NCBI GenBank assembly: GCA_963969495.1
Contig: OZ018323.1
Coordinates: 71,396,920-71,460,919 of the forward strand
From: Ceratothoa steindachneri
Lineage: Eukaryota; Arthropoda; Malacostraca; Isopoda; Cymothoidae
Length of the DNA stretch: 64,000 bases
Direction: 5' to 3'
This document shows positions 11,660-25,258 of the stretch, in pieces (within the stretch, counting starts at the first letter, position 1; each line of letters starts with the position of its first letter). Under the pieces are notes generated by a model, which saw only the letters and a program-made list of their open reading frames with translations, was not told the origin of the DNA and searched no databases. The position numbers and the translations under genes are program-made.

Positions 11660-12150
11660 GGGAGAAGATTGATCCCCAAATTATAGACCTATAACCTAAC
11701 GTCAGTTGGTGGTAAACTTTTGAAGGCAAATGTAAGAGAAAAAATCTTAGATCGCTTGAATGAATCATAAATTAAATATAGACAGCAAGACGGATTCACA
11801 AGACATCGATTATCTTTCTCGAATTAGTTGGACATTATTTGCTTTATTTTTAAAAAGGCATTAGATTTCTAACCAATCAGAAAGGTACGCTGCTACTTTA
11901 AATCAAGAACTTGGTTACAAACCGTAGACGCAGGGATGCTAAATTCAGAATCGTGTTAATAAGCTAAACTCACAAGCAGCGTGCATCAAGGGTCGATTTT
12001 GAGTCCTGTATTGTTTATTATCTTCATAAACGACTTAGATTAACTATAGTATATAAGATTGGACAATTCTTAGACGATCTTAAACTAGGTCATATAGCAT
12101 AACACGGCCTATATCGTGAGAAAATACAGCATGACCTATAACAATTTAAG
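11660..12150 (+). pseudogene. CR1-like LINE reverse transcriptase relic
   Basis: Across frameshifts the plus strand reads NYRPITLTSVGGKLL, then IKYRQQDGF, a KKALDF block, VHQGSILSPVLFIIFINDLD, and a DDLKLGH block. These are RT blocks in the right order: fingers, palm motif A region, the PQGS-L-P-LF-I-INDL block, and the x-DD catalytic box. The pattern is closest to the CR1/L2-like element at 31-35 kb. Endonuclease and C-terminus are absent. Many stops; clearly dead and old. Confidence 0.75.
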
Positions 12151-14165
12151 GTAATTTTTAATTGCCAAGGTTCGCCTTTTCTTATTCCCTGTATCCTTTT
12201 CAGGATTAAATAAAATCGAAATTCTCTCACCTTAGAGTATCATAGAAAAATAAACTACGCGCAAAAACAAGCGTGAAGAGAATAAGCATACCAACAAGAA
12301 GATGAAAGCGTTCCCCTATATATGTTAGAGGTTTCTCAAAGAGTACTATTAAGATTAACCCCCCTGAAATTGTCGTCTTTGATAATTATAGACAGTAATA
12401 ACCGAAGTTATTACTGTCCATGAAGCTTCTCACTTGACACCTCTCAACAATGTAAAGTGAGACATCACTTTGTTTCTTTATTTCACTCTTTAGATTGACT
12501 CTGACAATACAAAGGCACTGCAGCTTGTTCAAAACAAGCCAATATATAAACAACTACTTCTTATAATTATCATCTCCTGCAATCTTTCATCATCTAATCA
12601 ACTACATGCATCACTGCCTATATTTGCCTCTATGGCTCCAGTTCGAGCTTACATCCGCTAAACATTCCACATGACAAGTAAGATAAAATTAAAATCAATC
12701 TTCTTTGTTTTCGTTTGGTAATTGTCTATCGTTTGGTAATTAGCAACTTTCTTTCTTAACAAATCTATTTTTGCAAGTTCACATAATTTTTCGTAACCAT
12801 TGCCAATATTTATTTTATTTTTCTCTATTTATTAAAAATGGTTTGGTACGCAACTTTGTATTATACTATGGCTGAAAATTTCCCAATATCGGGCCTAGAA
12901 GTGTGCCCAAGGTTAATAAATCCCTTAAGCAATAAACAAAATATAAAAAGTATAGCCGACGAGAAAAGAAAGTTTGATAACTTTTTAAAGAGAAGTGTGA
13001 TACACCTACTATTAAAATGTTTATTTAAATTAAAATAAAATAGGCAAGAGTAGATTTGGAGATAAAACTCGCTTCAGTACGATGAATTTGTGCGATGAAA
13101 TATATCGTATCAGTAATCAACTCACGGCTGCAATTGACAGAAATTGTCGCATACTTAATTAAAAAAATAAGTGCAGTGATGAGAGGATCGAATTACATCT
13201 TGATAACGTGATGAGATAGTAAATATTGGTAAAGTAAAATACGAATATTTGAGGACGCCAATGGCAGGGCGGCTAAAATCAATGCGGTGAGACCCTGCCA
13301 AGATTTCAGGCGAGAAAACAACGTCCTAATGGAACAGACCAAAGAGAAAATGCAGCAAGGGGATTGTCCGCTGAACGAGGCGTTAGGAGATAAAGTAGAG
13401 ACACCAGCAGATGAGAGTTGGCAGAAATGAAAATGGAAACTGTGCCAGGGTGAAATCGACTGCGATGCGAGTGAAATATGGTAGACAACTAGGATATCTA
13501 TGAAAGATGAACTGCTGATAAAAGAAAAAAAGGCTGTTGTGATTGGATTAGAGCAAGAAGGAAATTCAGCAGAAGGAAAGGTATGGGCATGTGAAAACTG
13601 CTACGTTGGAAGCTTAGCAAATTAAATGGGTCACTGCATAGTATGGTGGTGTCTTTGTCATAATTGATTCTTGGCGGTCGTTTTGTGTTTTTCTTGGTCT
13701 CCTGTTCTAAGGAGCTTAAAGGCCTAACCGGAATGGTTGTTGGTACTTTTAGTTAAAGGTGCAGTCGTCGTGGTAGAAGAGAGCGAGGTTTCAACGTGGG
13801 GGAGACCAAGCTGTTTTGTCTGAGATGTGGCTATCTCGGAAATGATTTATATCGTTTTTCTCCGCCATGCAACTGTAACATGTTTATTTTTTAATATTTA
13901 TTCGTTTGTATTTGATCTTATTGCAATCTTTATAATCCTTTCGTACCCATTGAAGCGCCATAAACTGTAATTCCCATTACCTAATAATTTTATTTAATTG
14001 GTGGTAAATTTCGTATCTGTTTTATCCTTATTCTTATTGTAAAACTACTAAATATCATTTATTCTTCTACAAAGTTTAAACAAAGAGTTGGTCTACTTTG
14101 ATTCCTCATATCATACGCAATAAAGTTTATGTATGCTCATGTGAATATCAAATTACATATTGGGA
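12151..14165. other. AT-rich sequence without recognised gene
   Basis: No conserved domain on either strand. The 13.2-13.9 kb part is less AT-rich but its open frames are short and unmatched. Confidence 0.45.
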
Positions 14166-15289
14166 TCCAAATTTATATCAAAACATAATTTATTTCTAAT
14201 TGTTTGATACCTAGGGCTAGAAGTAAAGATCTGGGTACTGCTATCCTTAATCAAAAAAATATTTGCTATGAAACTAGAATTGTTTTATAAGTAGTTGATT
14301 GGCAAATAATAATATATTCACAGATTTCATGACAAGTTTTTGCCAAATCTCTCATTGTGAAAGGCCCTTTTAAAATTCTGGGCAGGTAATTTTAATAACC
14401 AAGATATATTAGACAAGTGAAAATCTGTTTTTGTTTCCCAAATTTCTGAGAAGTTATTAATTTCTGGCAGGAGTGATTCAGATCTTAAAATAAATCTCTG
14501 ACTGAGCCACCATACATCACGAAAATGGTTTTGGTAAAATTTAGGACAAAACTTAATAAACTAGTTTAGAAATAGCATTTACAAAAAATCAATAACCAAG
14601 TTTGACGAAAATAAAATTTATACCAGCTTCAAGTAAATCTTTCAATACTTGTATGGAGTTGTTCCATTGTTTGTGCCATTGGATGTTTCAATGCACAAAA
14701 AGAAGATCCCTGCAAATTAAGTGATTTTGAAATAAGTTTTAGGCAAAACAAGCTCTAGAAATATTCTTCCGTGAAGTTGTGTAATGAAATTGGCTTGTAA
14801 CTTTGCCCTCAGATTTCAATCACTGAATGCAACTATTATTATACCAAAAACATCCCATAATTTGTTTTGTATTACTCATTTGATATGGAATGGTTTTTCG
14901 TTTTTATTTTAGAGAAAAATTGCAATATACGAGTACTATTGAATTATCACATTAATCCTGAAGATCGTGGAGGTTATATTTTCGATATTTTAATCTTCCA
15001 TTTTAACGTTATTCAGTGTTAACACTTTTCAATTCTTCCAGTATTTAGGTTTTTGTTCTCAACAGGGCTTTTAGCTTCCAACCATGCCATCTATCCTTTT
15101 GAAACACAAATACAATACAATTAGTGTATTTACTCAATCCAATATAATTTATTCATTTTTATCCACAAAATTTATATTCAATTTAAAATATGTAACATAA
15201 AGAGAGGACGTACACGCACATCTTACCTAAACATGTTCTTAGAGATATCAAATTTTTTTTCGAATGCTTTTCATCACATTTCCATCGTG
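14166..15289. repeat. 1,124 bp tandem duplication, copy 1
   Basis: Starts at TCCAAATTTATATC and runs to the next occurrence of the same words at 15290. Almost identical to copy 2: I noted only CTTAATCAAAAAAA versus CTTAATGAAAAAAA and one base in the AT run near the end. Non-coding and AT-rich. Confidence 0.95.
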
Positions 15290-16413
15290 TCCAAATTTAT
15301 ATCAAAACATAATTTATTTCTAATTGTTTGATACCTAGGGCTAGAAGTAAAGATCTGGGTACTGCTATCCTTAATGAAAAAAATATTTGCTATGAAACTA
15401 GAATTGTTTTATAAGTAGTTGATTGGCAAATAATAATATATTCACAGATTTCATGACAAGTTTTTGCCAAATCTCTCATTGTGAAAGGCCCTTTTAAAAT
15501 TCTGGGCAGGTAATTTTAATAACCAAGATATATTAGACAAGTGAAAATCTGTTTTTGTTTCCCAAATTTCTGAGAAGTTATTAATTTCTGGCAGGAGTGA
15601 TTCAGATCTTAAAATAAATCTCTGACTGAGCCACCATACATCACGAAAATGGTTTTGGTAAAATTTAGGACAAAACTTAATAAACTAGTTTAGAAATAGC
15701 ATTTACAAAAAATCAATAACCAAGTTTGACGAAAATAAAATTTATACCAGCTTCAAGTAAATCTTTCAATACTTGTATGGAGTTGTTCCATTGTTTGTGC
15801 CATTGGATGTTTCAATGCACAAAAAGAAGATCCCTGCAAATTAAGTGATTTTGAAATAAGTTTTAGGCAAAACAAGCTCTAGAAATATTCTTCCGTGAAG
15901 TTGTGTAATGAAATTGGCTTGTAACTTTGCCCTCAGATTTCAATCACTGAATGCAACTATTATTATACCAAAAACATCCCATAATTTGTTTTGTATTACT
16001 CATTTGATATGGAATGGTTTTTCGTTTTTATTTTAGAGAAAAATTGCAATATACGAGTACTATTGAATTATCACATTAATCCTGAAGATCGTGGAGGTTA
16101 TATTTTCGATATTTTAATCTTCCATTTTAACGTTATTCAGTGTTAACACTTTTCAATTCTTCCAGTATTTAGGTTTTTGTTCTCAACAGGGCTTTTAGCT
16201 TCCAACCATGCCATCTATCCTTTTGAAACACAAATACAATACAATTAGTGTATTTACTCAATCCAATATAATTTATTCATTTTTATCCACAAAATTTATA
16301 TTCAATTTAAAATATGTAACATAAAGAGAGGACGTACACGCACATCTTACCTAAACATGTTCTTAGAGATATCAAAATTTTTTTCGAATGCTTTTCATCA
16401 CATTTCCATCGTG
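15290..16413. repeat. 1,124 bp tandem duplication, copy 2
   Basis: Directly follows copy 1 in the same orientation and ends at CATTTCCATCGTGT, after which the sequence diverges (CTGAAGAGCC). No transposon termini flank it. Confidence 0.95.
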
Positions 16414-19400
16414 TCTGAAGAGCCTGCATAAACCATAGGCAGCGTTACATACTCGGAAATGACTGAAAGAAAGTTTTAAATCGTAATCATTGAATTTAAA
16501 GAAAATATGACAACAATAAGAAGGTATTTTATAATTAGAGAGAATAAATATTAGGAGGGTTAAAAGGGAGAGATGATGAAGGAAAATGGGCAAATTAGTT
16601 TTTTTTCTTTTGCTATCTACTTGTATGTACAGTTGCCATAAATAGTCCTGTCACACTTGACGCTGAATTTCGTTCAGACTTACAATTTTATATTTTATTA
16701 TTTGATGATAATAGATGAATTGTTTAGTAGTGTATTTAGTTTTAAGTAAACTAGAGCGAACATTTTTCAAGAAAATAAATTCAATTTAGTGAAAATTATA
16801 TGTTATTGCGGTATCTCAAGCAGTACTATCGCAATATCTCGAAACGGTTTTGTTTTAAAAATTTGCTAAATTTCCCCTATTTTTTTCTCTTCTTTCCTTA
16901 CTAAGTTAATTTTTACTAATAAATATCACAAAAATATTCGTATTAGCATTTAGTTATTTTTTAGTTTTCACCCAAGAATTAATTTTCCAGCCTAACCTTT
17001 TATTAAATATAAAAAATATAATTTGGTAACACATCAAATCAAAAGCTATCGACCGTCATCCAAAACTATTAGAGGATTTATCAAACATAATAATAATTAT
17101 ATCATAGTTAACCTACGATTGTTCGAAACATTTTGAAAATAGGACATAAATAATTTGGGCAAATCTACATATCTAATTAAAATAACGGTTGAATATTCTA
17201 TACATTCACCATAGCATTTTCGGGCCCAAAGAGATATCCTCATTCGCTCACTATATCAAAAAGATGGTTTCTATCGCACCGACCAATTTTGAAAACATTA
17301 AAAATTAACCCAGCCACGTACATTGTAAGAATAACTCTCAACTTAAATGGTCGTAGGAAACAGCCAAATATTTTGATATGTCAAAGAAGAATTGGGTGCC
17401 GACACCTGTTAATCCCATATAGATTCTTCTGTCGGACGAACTATCACTCACGAGTGATGCATCTGCTAATGGAGTGGTTGGGATCTTAGAACAAAGTTAG
17501 GATGAAGGAACTTTTGATAACGTAATTCTAACTGTATTACTCTCAATCAAGCATTACCATTTTCATTTCTCAGGCTAGACCTTCCGTCCACTTCCATCGA
17601 ATAGGTGACATACAAAACTGGGTCTACAAGTTTCCTCAATGCCAAGCTACTATACAAGTATTCTTGTCTTTCATTTTACTATTCAAGGCCAACCGCGCAA
17701 AATGTCCTTCGTACGAATTCAACTTTTCGCGACAAAGTAACAAGGCTAAGGTGCTCAAAACGCGTAGTAGATATTAAAGAGCGATAGATGTTTAACCTGT
17801 TAAATAAGTTGCAAATAAGAGGTTATATTTCTACTCTCTTAATCGAAGTAGATTTATATTCTCGATTTTATGTTTGTCTACAAATCCTAAGAAGAGTTAT
17901 AGTACTTCAGTAATGATTCTAATCCAATTAATAAGGTTAATAACTTTAAAGTTATCTCACACCTTATATCTTGGAAAACTTCCAGAACAAGATTAGTTCT
18001 CAGACCCAAATGACTTCTCAATATGATTTAATTTTAGATTCAACTTTTCGAAGACATACCATAAACTATCTCTTTAAATGCTAAATGTTAAATCTATATT
18101 TATTAATTATTTTTATATATCTATTAATATATTACATTATTCTAGAATTTTATCTAAGGAAAGTAAAAAATTATTCGTAATGTCACATTTCCTAAAATAC
18201 CGCTTGATTATAGCTACGATTTTGTAACAATTAACTCAACATTCCAGTGACCTTCCTTCCTTTAAAAAAATTCGAGAATTAGAAATGTAATATTGCACCC
18301 TCCCCCTTGATATTTTTAGAAGTTTAATGCCTCTATTAATAACTACCAAATAATTTTAATTTTTTTATATATAGAATTGTACCCAACTTTATATATAAAT
18401 AAAATACCTTTTGAAAGTATATCTACCTTATGGCTTTTATTCTCTCTTTCTTGCTTCTCATATTCTCAGTATTCTCATTTGTATGAGATTTCGTGGAAGG
18501 GCCAGGTTTTTAATTTGTCAAAGCGGATTCCAAGAAATCGGATTTCAATGACGTTCCTCCCCGGTATAAGAGTTCACTCAAGAAGAAATGGACATAACTG
18601 TTATTGATTGGTCTTTTTAAAGGCATTTTCACCTGCGTCAAATCTCAAGTCAGTTGCTTTCTCCCACATTTACTTATTGATCCTATACATCGTCCTTCTT
18701 TGCTGGATTGCAGTAAAGTTCGTTATTTTCCCTCATTATATAAGTTCTTGCATATATAGTAAATCTTTAAACAGACTTACATGCGAGCAAACCTTAAACT
18801 GAAGAGTGAGTCTTTGCCAATCACTTTTCTCCGATATTGCGCGTGTGAGCTTAAAACGGCAAGCTTGTTGTTTATTTCTGTAGGTTATCGCTACCAGCAA
18901 TACCACTAAACAAATCTATTAGGGCGGAATTGACAGTAAAAAGATTGAACATCAAAATTTAGAACTGAAGTTGGGACAAAAGAGAGATAGAGAAGCTTTT
19001 CTAAACAAGAATGCAGAGTTTAACGTATTAAGTTAAGGAGTTGAATGCAGGAAGACAACATATCTCTTCTACTTGGACAAGATATGAAAAACAAAAAAGA
19101 GTAGCAATAATAGGCCTCTTAGTGATTTATACATATGACGGCGTTATTGTGAGAAAAAAATCTTTTATTTTGATGTAGAGAGACCTCTTGATCATTATTA
19201 ATAGTAACAATCAAATTTAACCTTAATAAAAGACAACACAACTGATATCTTAAGAAGACGTGAAAATCATTCTACCTATAATATCCATGGTTTCCTCCGC
19301 AATGTGGTGCCAAGTATACAATAAACAACCTTGATGCAGAAGTAACATGGGAAATTGAATGCCCTCTATGCACCAACGATCTACGTAAGATAAGCCTTAA

Positions 19401-20370
19401 TTTTTGAAATTGGGAGATTTGGATATTTAAGCTCAATCTAAGTTTAGGCCTCAAGTATTTTCCTCTCTTACGTGCTATTAATTATAAATTAAGTGCTCCC
19501 ATTAAAGAATGGAAGACAAATTGAACTTAATTAATCAGAGCAAACCACCTAAGTATTTTCGTTGTGAGATATGCCTTAAAATAGTAGTTTTTAATTTCAC
19601 TTTTCAAGCAAATTAAAGGTAACAAAAAAAGTACTCGTAAAATACTGTTTTTAAACAGCAACTTAGTTAACGAAACGCCATTTCAAAAATAGAAAGCAAT
19701 TTTGTTTTAAGAAACGTCGTATTTTTAGCCTCAGATTCGCTACAAACTTTACGACTGACAGCTACAATGGATTGAATGTAATGTAAGAAAGCAAACAAAC
19801 AGATACTAGGAGACGATTTTCGTCAGTGTGGAGAAGTGCTGAAAACCAAAACCAACAACATAAAAAGGGTGAAAGTTGGCCCGTTTCGTGAGAGATAGTT
19901 GTGATGGCCCCAATAATATCTCTCCATCTGAGCTACGGCTTAGCCGAATGGAAAGGGCTTCTGACCTTGAGAAAAGTTAAGCCACATAGACTATGGTTAG
20001 TCGCCGGATAAACTCTCGATTCAGGTCGACATTTTGGCAGCAACCCTATTTTTTATGACCTTCAGATTAAACTCTCGTTTATAACTGAGATCCGCTTTGA
20101 ATTTCAAGGAATTGATGGTAGAAAGCCGACAGCAAGAAGGCACCCATTAAGCTCTCCTTGTCGACTGTGCTCTGTTATTGTTTAAGATGAAAATTAAAAA
20201 GAGAATCTCCCTGAGAAATGTTTCGAAACGAGGTTGGTGCAGAAAAACTGAACGTTAATACATGTAAAAGAAAAGGCTTGAGAATTTAAATTGAAGGGTT
20301 AAACTTTGCACCGAACACTCATGATGGTAACAAAAATGGATAGAAATAACTCACGAAATACTCGTCTTAG
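16414..20370. other. AT-rich sequence without recognised gene
   Basis: About 4 kb with short, unmatched open frames only. A tRNA-like A-box word (GGCTTAGCCGAATGG) occurs near 19,940 but no convincing B box follows. Confidence 0.45.
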
Positions 20371-20374
20371 TAGC

Positions 20375-20455
20375 TCCGAGATGTGAACCACTAAGCTATC
20401 GATATTGACCTCACTGGACGGATCATTTTATCCACTCGGCTATCTTCGCTCCCTA
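20375..20455 (-). repeat. Possible tRNA-derived SINE fragment
   Basis: The minus strand reads GATAGCCGAGTGGATAAAAT, a good RNA polymerase III A box as in tRNA-Leu/Ser-like SINE heads, followed about 35 bases later by a second A-box-like word ATAGCTTAGTGGTTCACATC. I could not find a clean B box. Could be a SINE head or chance. Confidence 0.35.
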
Positions 20456-22690
20456 AAAGACTCGCACCAAGAAATGCTTATAAGGACCCCTTTTCTGGCA
20501 CTCGTATTCTGCTACACTTTTGCGGTTCCTACATAGGTTCTACAAATCCATAATATTGAGCATCTGTGATCTAAGTATTAACTTGTTCCTGGCTTTTACG
20601 ATACAATACCGGCCACAGTAATTAATGGTAATAAATTTGGCATAAACTTATTCCGCTTATTATCATTTTATTTTTTTCTTCCCCTTATATTTACGATTTC
20701 CTTACTCCCCTGAATGAATTGCCTTCACTAGTTACGCGTTTTTGTTTTATATTAATCTTTGTATTCGTGAATAGAAGGCCTTTTTTGTTTACAGGATCCC
20801 CTTTGGCGATATATGTACGTTCGTGTCAATTGAGCCATGGTGGCCATGAAGAACAAGGTAATGATGTGACTTGCCATGTTTTGGTGGGAGTGAAATAATC
20901 ATTTCGACGGGGGAACATTCCTCAGGATTTAAAGGCATGATTGTAGACAAAGAGGACGAAATCCACAAATTACTTTCGGAAAAATAATGAATAGTAATGG
21001 TACAGGTTATGAAATCTGAGTGCTGGAGTTGTGTCAGAACGCTGAATGGGTTCAGAGAGCGGGTGGATGCTGCTGGAATAGGTTTTGAGAGAACTATATC
21101 GACGAATTAAATCCCTTTGAATAAATGCCGCTCAAATGATGCAAGACTAGGATTCAAATCCTTTGTGACAAGAGAGCTGTAATTATTTAACGGTATTGGA
21201 ACCTTCACTCTATTTCACTTATTCGGGACTTCGATCTATTTTATAATGCACCTCCCCACATCCCTTCGTTAGAAAAAGTCTACTCAAAAACGTCGCTCAT
21301 GCATAAGCTCTTTTTAAAGTTTGGTTTAGAAAGAGGTTTTGGATGAAATTCTGCTTTTATTATGATTATATTTTTTGCAAGGCATCAAAACTGGAACAAG
21401 ACTTAAACAGGGAGTAAAGGAAATAGGAGAAATGGAAGTACAAATCGGGAGATAAGTGATTTCAAGCTTTCGTTTTTGGTAGAGTGGGTAGTTATAGAAA
21501 GACACACCAATTATGAAATATATTATTTATTATTTACAATTTCAGGTATAAATTCTACTGAATTGCTCAAGTCAAGTGGCTATAGCTCACGAGAATGGAG
21601 AGCTTGGAGGTTGACGGTGCATCTGACACTTGGCGTGGAGCGAGCAAGTGGCGAGTCGATGAAAAACAATTTAAAATTCCGATCCTTCTCAGTGCCACTA
21701 AATAGACTCACGTGGCCTGAGTTTGCCAAGTGTTGCCACCAAAATGAAAGACACCCTGTAACTCAAGGTAAAAGTTCTTCAATCAAATTCTAACCATTAA
21801 TCGTAAGAAGATAATTTCAAGCTTCTACACGAGCAGAGAATATTATAGTTATTATTATTACTTTATATTCCTTTCTCTTTAGTAGTAGTTTACCAGAATA
21901 TGTAGTATGCTTCTGTCTCCCCGTTTGAAGCTTCACTTATATCTTATGGTGGCCCACTGGCCATATACAATAGAAACGTCATATAAAGTTCCGTTCTAAC
22001 TCCGATATCAACATCACTCACAGATATTACGATTTCCTGCTTAATGAACTGAAAATTGAACCCGAAGGCTGAGGTTCAATTGGCTGAAAATAAGAAAAGG
22101 CAATTAATTGTCTTTAAATTTTAATTTAACGTAAACACACCACCCATGAATATTTACACAAAATGATTTATTTGACTTCGGTGTTCTTATGGTACCCAAT
22201 AAACTCATTCAGTTATATGGCCTCTATAGTTTCCATACAATTCCCATTTAAAAAGAAAACAATCAGAAAAGAAGCTCTCAATTGCTTTCTTTCATAAAGT
22301 GAGAAAAACAAATTTAGTATTTATTCGATTGAGAGAATTCTAGGAGATCGTCCTAGTGATCCCCAACTCTCATATAATAGCAATTTTTACCTTTCGACTT
22401 TAATAAAAACAGAGGAGTTTTAGTGATTGAAACCAAAGGTCACTTTTTTGTGTGTTTTTTGTCAATTTATCTCACGTGTATTACTTCATTTTCCAACAGA
22501 AGCAAGGGATACCCAGTAATTTTAATATATTATCGAATATTGTACACAAGTCTTTGACATGTAAGTATACGTGATATATTTCCGTAATGTAAATTATCCC
22601 CGTACTCGGTATGCAAACTTCTTTCTGGTGGTGGGTAACGTGCCTTCCTCATCCCATCATTTAAGACTAACGAGATTTGCTCTTGTTCGC
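20456..22690. other. No recognised gene
   Basis: AT-rich. A 105-codon plus-strand open frame at 21476-21793 has no recognised domain and no supporting codon signal. Confidence 0.4.
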
Positions 22691-22699
22691 TTTCTTACA

Positions 22700-23200
22700 T
22701 AACATGCAATTTTCTGTGATGGTAAAAGAGGTTTACTATAAGATAATCGTTTGATATACTCTTTTCTGCGACTATTACAAAGATTATTTGAAAAATTCCT
22801 CCCTAGTGAGGCACGATGGCCTGCCCCCAGAACCTGATACATTGTCGGTTGTCAACTTTTGATTTATATTAACTACATCAATTGTCTCGAGTTTCTACAA
22901 TATTTTACAACTTTAAAATGTATTAAACGAAGCAAACATTGGAATTTAATAAGAATGATGCCATTTATCTAACAGTAAACAAGGATTAATATAAGAAAAT
23001 CGACTAATCAACTCCTTTGGGGAGAGTATTAGGAAGATTCTTTGAAAATCTCTTTCCTGGTGAAGCCTAATGCTCCGCACCCATGATCCGATACAGTGTT
23101 CGGTGTCAAATTTTGTCTTATACTAACGGCACCATTTGTCTCAAGCTTTTTGAATTTTGACCATCTTTAAAATGTATTTCACGAAGACAAATAGGCGCAA
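22700..23200. repeat. Diverged 254 bp direct duplication
   Basis: Two copies offset by 254 bp. GATACATTGTCGGTTGTCAA (22836) matches GATACAGTGTTCGGTGTCAA (23090), and TTAAAATGTATT with ACGAAG (22913) matches the same words at 23167. Intervening words such as CAATTGTCTC/CATTTGTCTC also align. Much older than the 1,124 bp duplication. Confidence 0.75.
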
Positions 23201-23252
23201 CAATCTAACCACCCTCCACATCGTTAAAAGAAGTCATGTCATTTAGCGATAT

Positions 23253-23339
23253 GTGCTGTGGCCCATTGGTTAGAGTGATGCGCCTGATATGCTAGAGGTC
23301 TTGACGGCACAGCTACGAATCCCCAAATGTTGATTGAAG

Positions 23340-23395
<56 letters not shown>
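23253..23395 (+). repeat. tRNA-derived SINE-like sequence with (AT)n tail
   Basis: Starts GTGCTGTGGCCCATTGGTTA, a tRNA D-arm/A-box pattern, continues GCGCCTGATATGCTAGAGGT, and has a B-box-like GCTACGAATCCCC at 23312-23324 with normal tRNA spacing. The word order is that of the tRNA-related head of many metazoan SINEs. A short body then runs into a pure (TA)n tract at about 23,341-23,392. The B box departs from the GGTTCGANNCC consensus in two places, so it is probably inactive. Confidence 0.55.
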
Positions 23396-23396
<1 letters not shown>

Positions 23397-24613
23397 CATT
23401 CGTAGGATGAACGTTTCAAATTATACATAAATTATCTTTATTTATGCTAAAACATAATCCTGAAAATATTAAATGGGCTAAATTTGCTCTTATTGATCTA
23501 ATAAGAAGTTTCTATGTAAATTTTAGTTTTTACAAAATATTATATTTTCTTTGTTGTCCCATATTTAGTGGTGAGCGTATATAAAAGAATATATGCTCTG
23601 GTACAAATTGTTATCCTAGTGTAAATTTCTAATCAAACCATATTGAACAGCTTCTAAGCACACCAAATTTCTTAAATAACTCAAACATTTTTGGACAAAT
23701 TTAACCTGAAAGGAAAATCATTCCAATAAAAATCAGTAAGAAACTAATGAAATGTTCTCCTAATGAAGATATCAAATATGAAATTTCACTATGACAGAAT
23801 TAAAATTTTAAATTGGAACGAAAAATTTAACATCAAGCGAGGTCCTTTTATCTTCTCATGTGAAGATGACAGTTTCCATCTGCTAGAAGTCCCTGAGACC
23901 ATGTATTTCCTGAAATCCAATCGGTTTCAAGTGGCCCTCTAAATGATGGAAATAGGCTTTACTTGGAAATTAATTCTTTAGCCATTTATTTAAGAGATTT
24001 ATAACCAGTCTCTCGTTTCCATTGTATGTTAAGTATATATACTGTCTATACTAACCAGTTTTATTAATAATTGGTCCAAAATTCCCAATTCCTAAGACTT
24101 TTTTTATATTCTTATATCAAATATACAGTATATGAGAATTATTATTCTGGCTTATGGATTCATCTCATTAGATATCCCAAACGCACTGGCACATACCTTG
24201 TTCACAAATGGCATGGATGGTTTACAACATCCTATCATATTTAAATTTCTTTGGAAACAATAATCTTCCCATATCAACAGCGGAGATATGCTTCGCAATT
24301 ACATTCTGTCCAAATGTCGCCCCATTCAAGGAAGCTGTTTGCTGCCTCGATGTCGGAATCGATGATAACTCGCAAATTTATGGGAACCCGAGAATCCATA
24401 AATTTGCCTACGAAGGAAGTATAAGACGCGAGTCTCGACGCGATGAAAGAAACGATTCGACTCTGGGGGAATATTTTGTTTAGTGGTTGGGACCGAGGGA
24501 AGCATTGTAAAACCTTTATTGACGAATAAATAGGTAAGGGAGATTATGTGAGACAAATGCTAATTCAGATAAGGTTGAGAGCGAAGTATATGCAAATGAC
24601 ATGCATATATGGT
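23396..24613. other. AT-rich flank of element B, no recognised gene
   Basis: A 91-codon plus-strand open frame at 24208-24483 has no recognised domain. Confidence 0.4.
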
Positions 24614-24636
24614 TGTAGAGGTATAATAAGAGATTA

Positions 24637-24696
<60 letters not shown>

Positions 24697-25105
24697 AGTC
24701 TAAGGAAATAATAACTAAAGACATCTGGGTTTAGATTTGCCCCTTCGATGTTCTCCGGTACCACCTCCCCACCCACCTAAGCGGAAGTAATTTGGGTATA
24801 TAACAGGATGACCCGGGTAAACGTAGGCTTTTTGTTCGTTCTCACCGAAGAGACAAGAAAGTCACCGGTTGACAGAAGATTTTTCGAGTTCGACAAGAAG
24901 ACTCAAAAATCACCGGTACAAAGTTATTGCAAGTTAAGGAGAATTTGCAGTCCTTGTACAATACCAGATTGTAGCAAGGAAGTTCGGCACCGTTTGAGCC
25001 CAAAGATTAGTGAGTATCAACCGACACAGATTGAGGACTCCAAATTTTATTCTATCTGAGTTTGACAACTCCAAACTAGATAGATTTCTCTTCCAAAATC
25101 GAAAT

Positions 25106-25113
25106 TATATAAG
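25106..25113 (+). promoter_or_regulatory. TATA-like box in LTR B
   Basis: TATATAAG precedes CGAGACCCAAATCG. The same word is kept in the 3' LTR at 30175-30182. Likely core promoter by position and conservation; not proven. Confidence 0.4.
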
Positions 25114-25250
25114 CGAGACCCAAATCGCTAGAAAAGAATATAAACATATCCCAAGATTAGAAACCTTTTGAAGGTCATAAACGTACGAGAACCAACCCCC
25201 CCTATCGGCGTCTTTGTTTTGATTCTCTTACGCCAACTCGAAATTCCCTG

Positions 25251-25258
25251 TGACGTCA
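25251..25258. promoter_or_regulatory. TGACGTCA palindrome in LTR B
   Basis: A perfect CRE/ATF-type palindrome at 25251, retained at 30320 in the sister LTR. Position downstream of the TATA-like word is unusual for an enhancer, so its role is uncertain. Confidence 0.35.

Noticed and set aside
14166..16413. LTR pair of a retrotransposon
   Set aside because: The two copies are directly adjacent with nothing between them and lack TG...CA ends.
19935..20045. tRNA-like A-box word GGCTTAGCCGAATGG
   Set aside because: No B box at a suitable distance and no cloverleaf could be drawn.
21476..21793. 105-codon hypothetical gene
   Set aside because: No domain, no splice or promoter context, and plausible by chance in this length of DNA.
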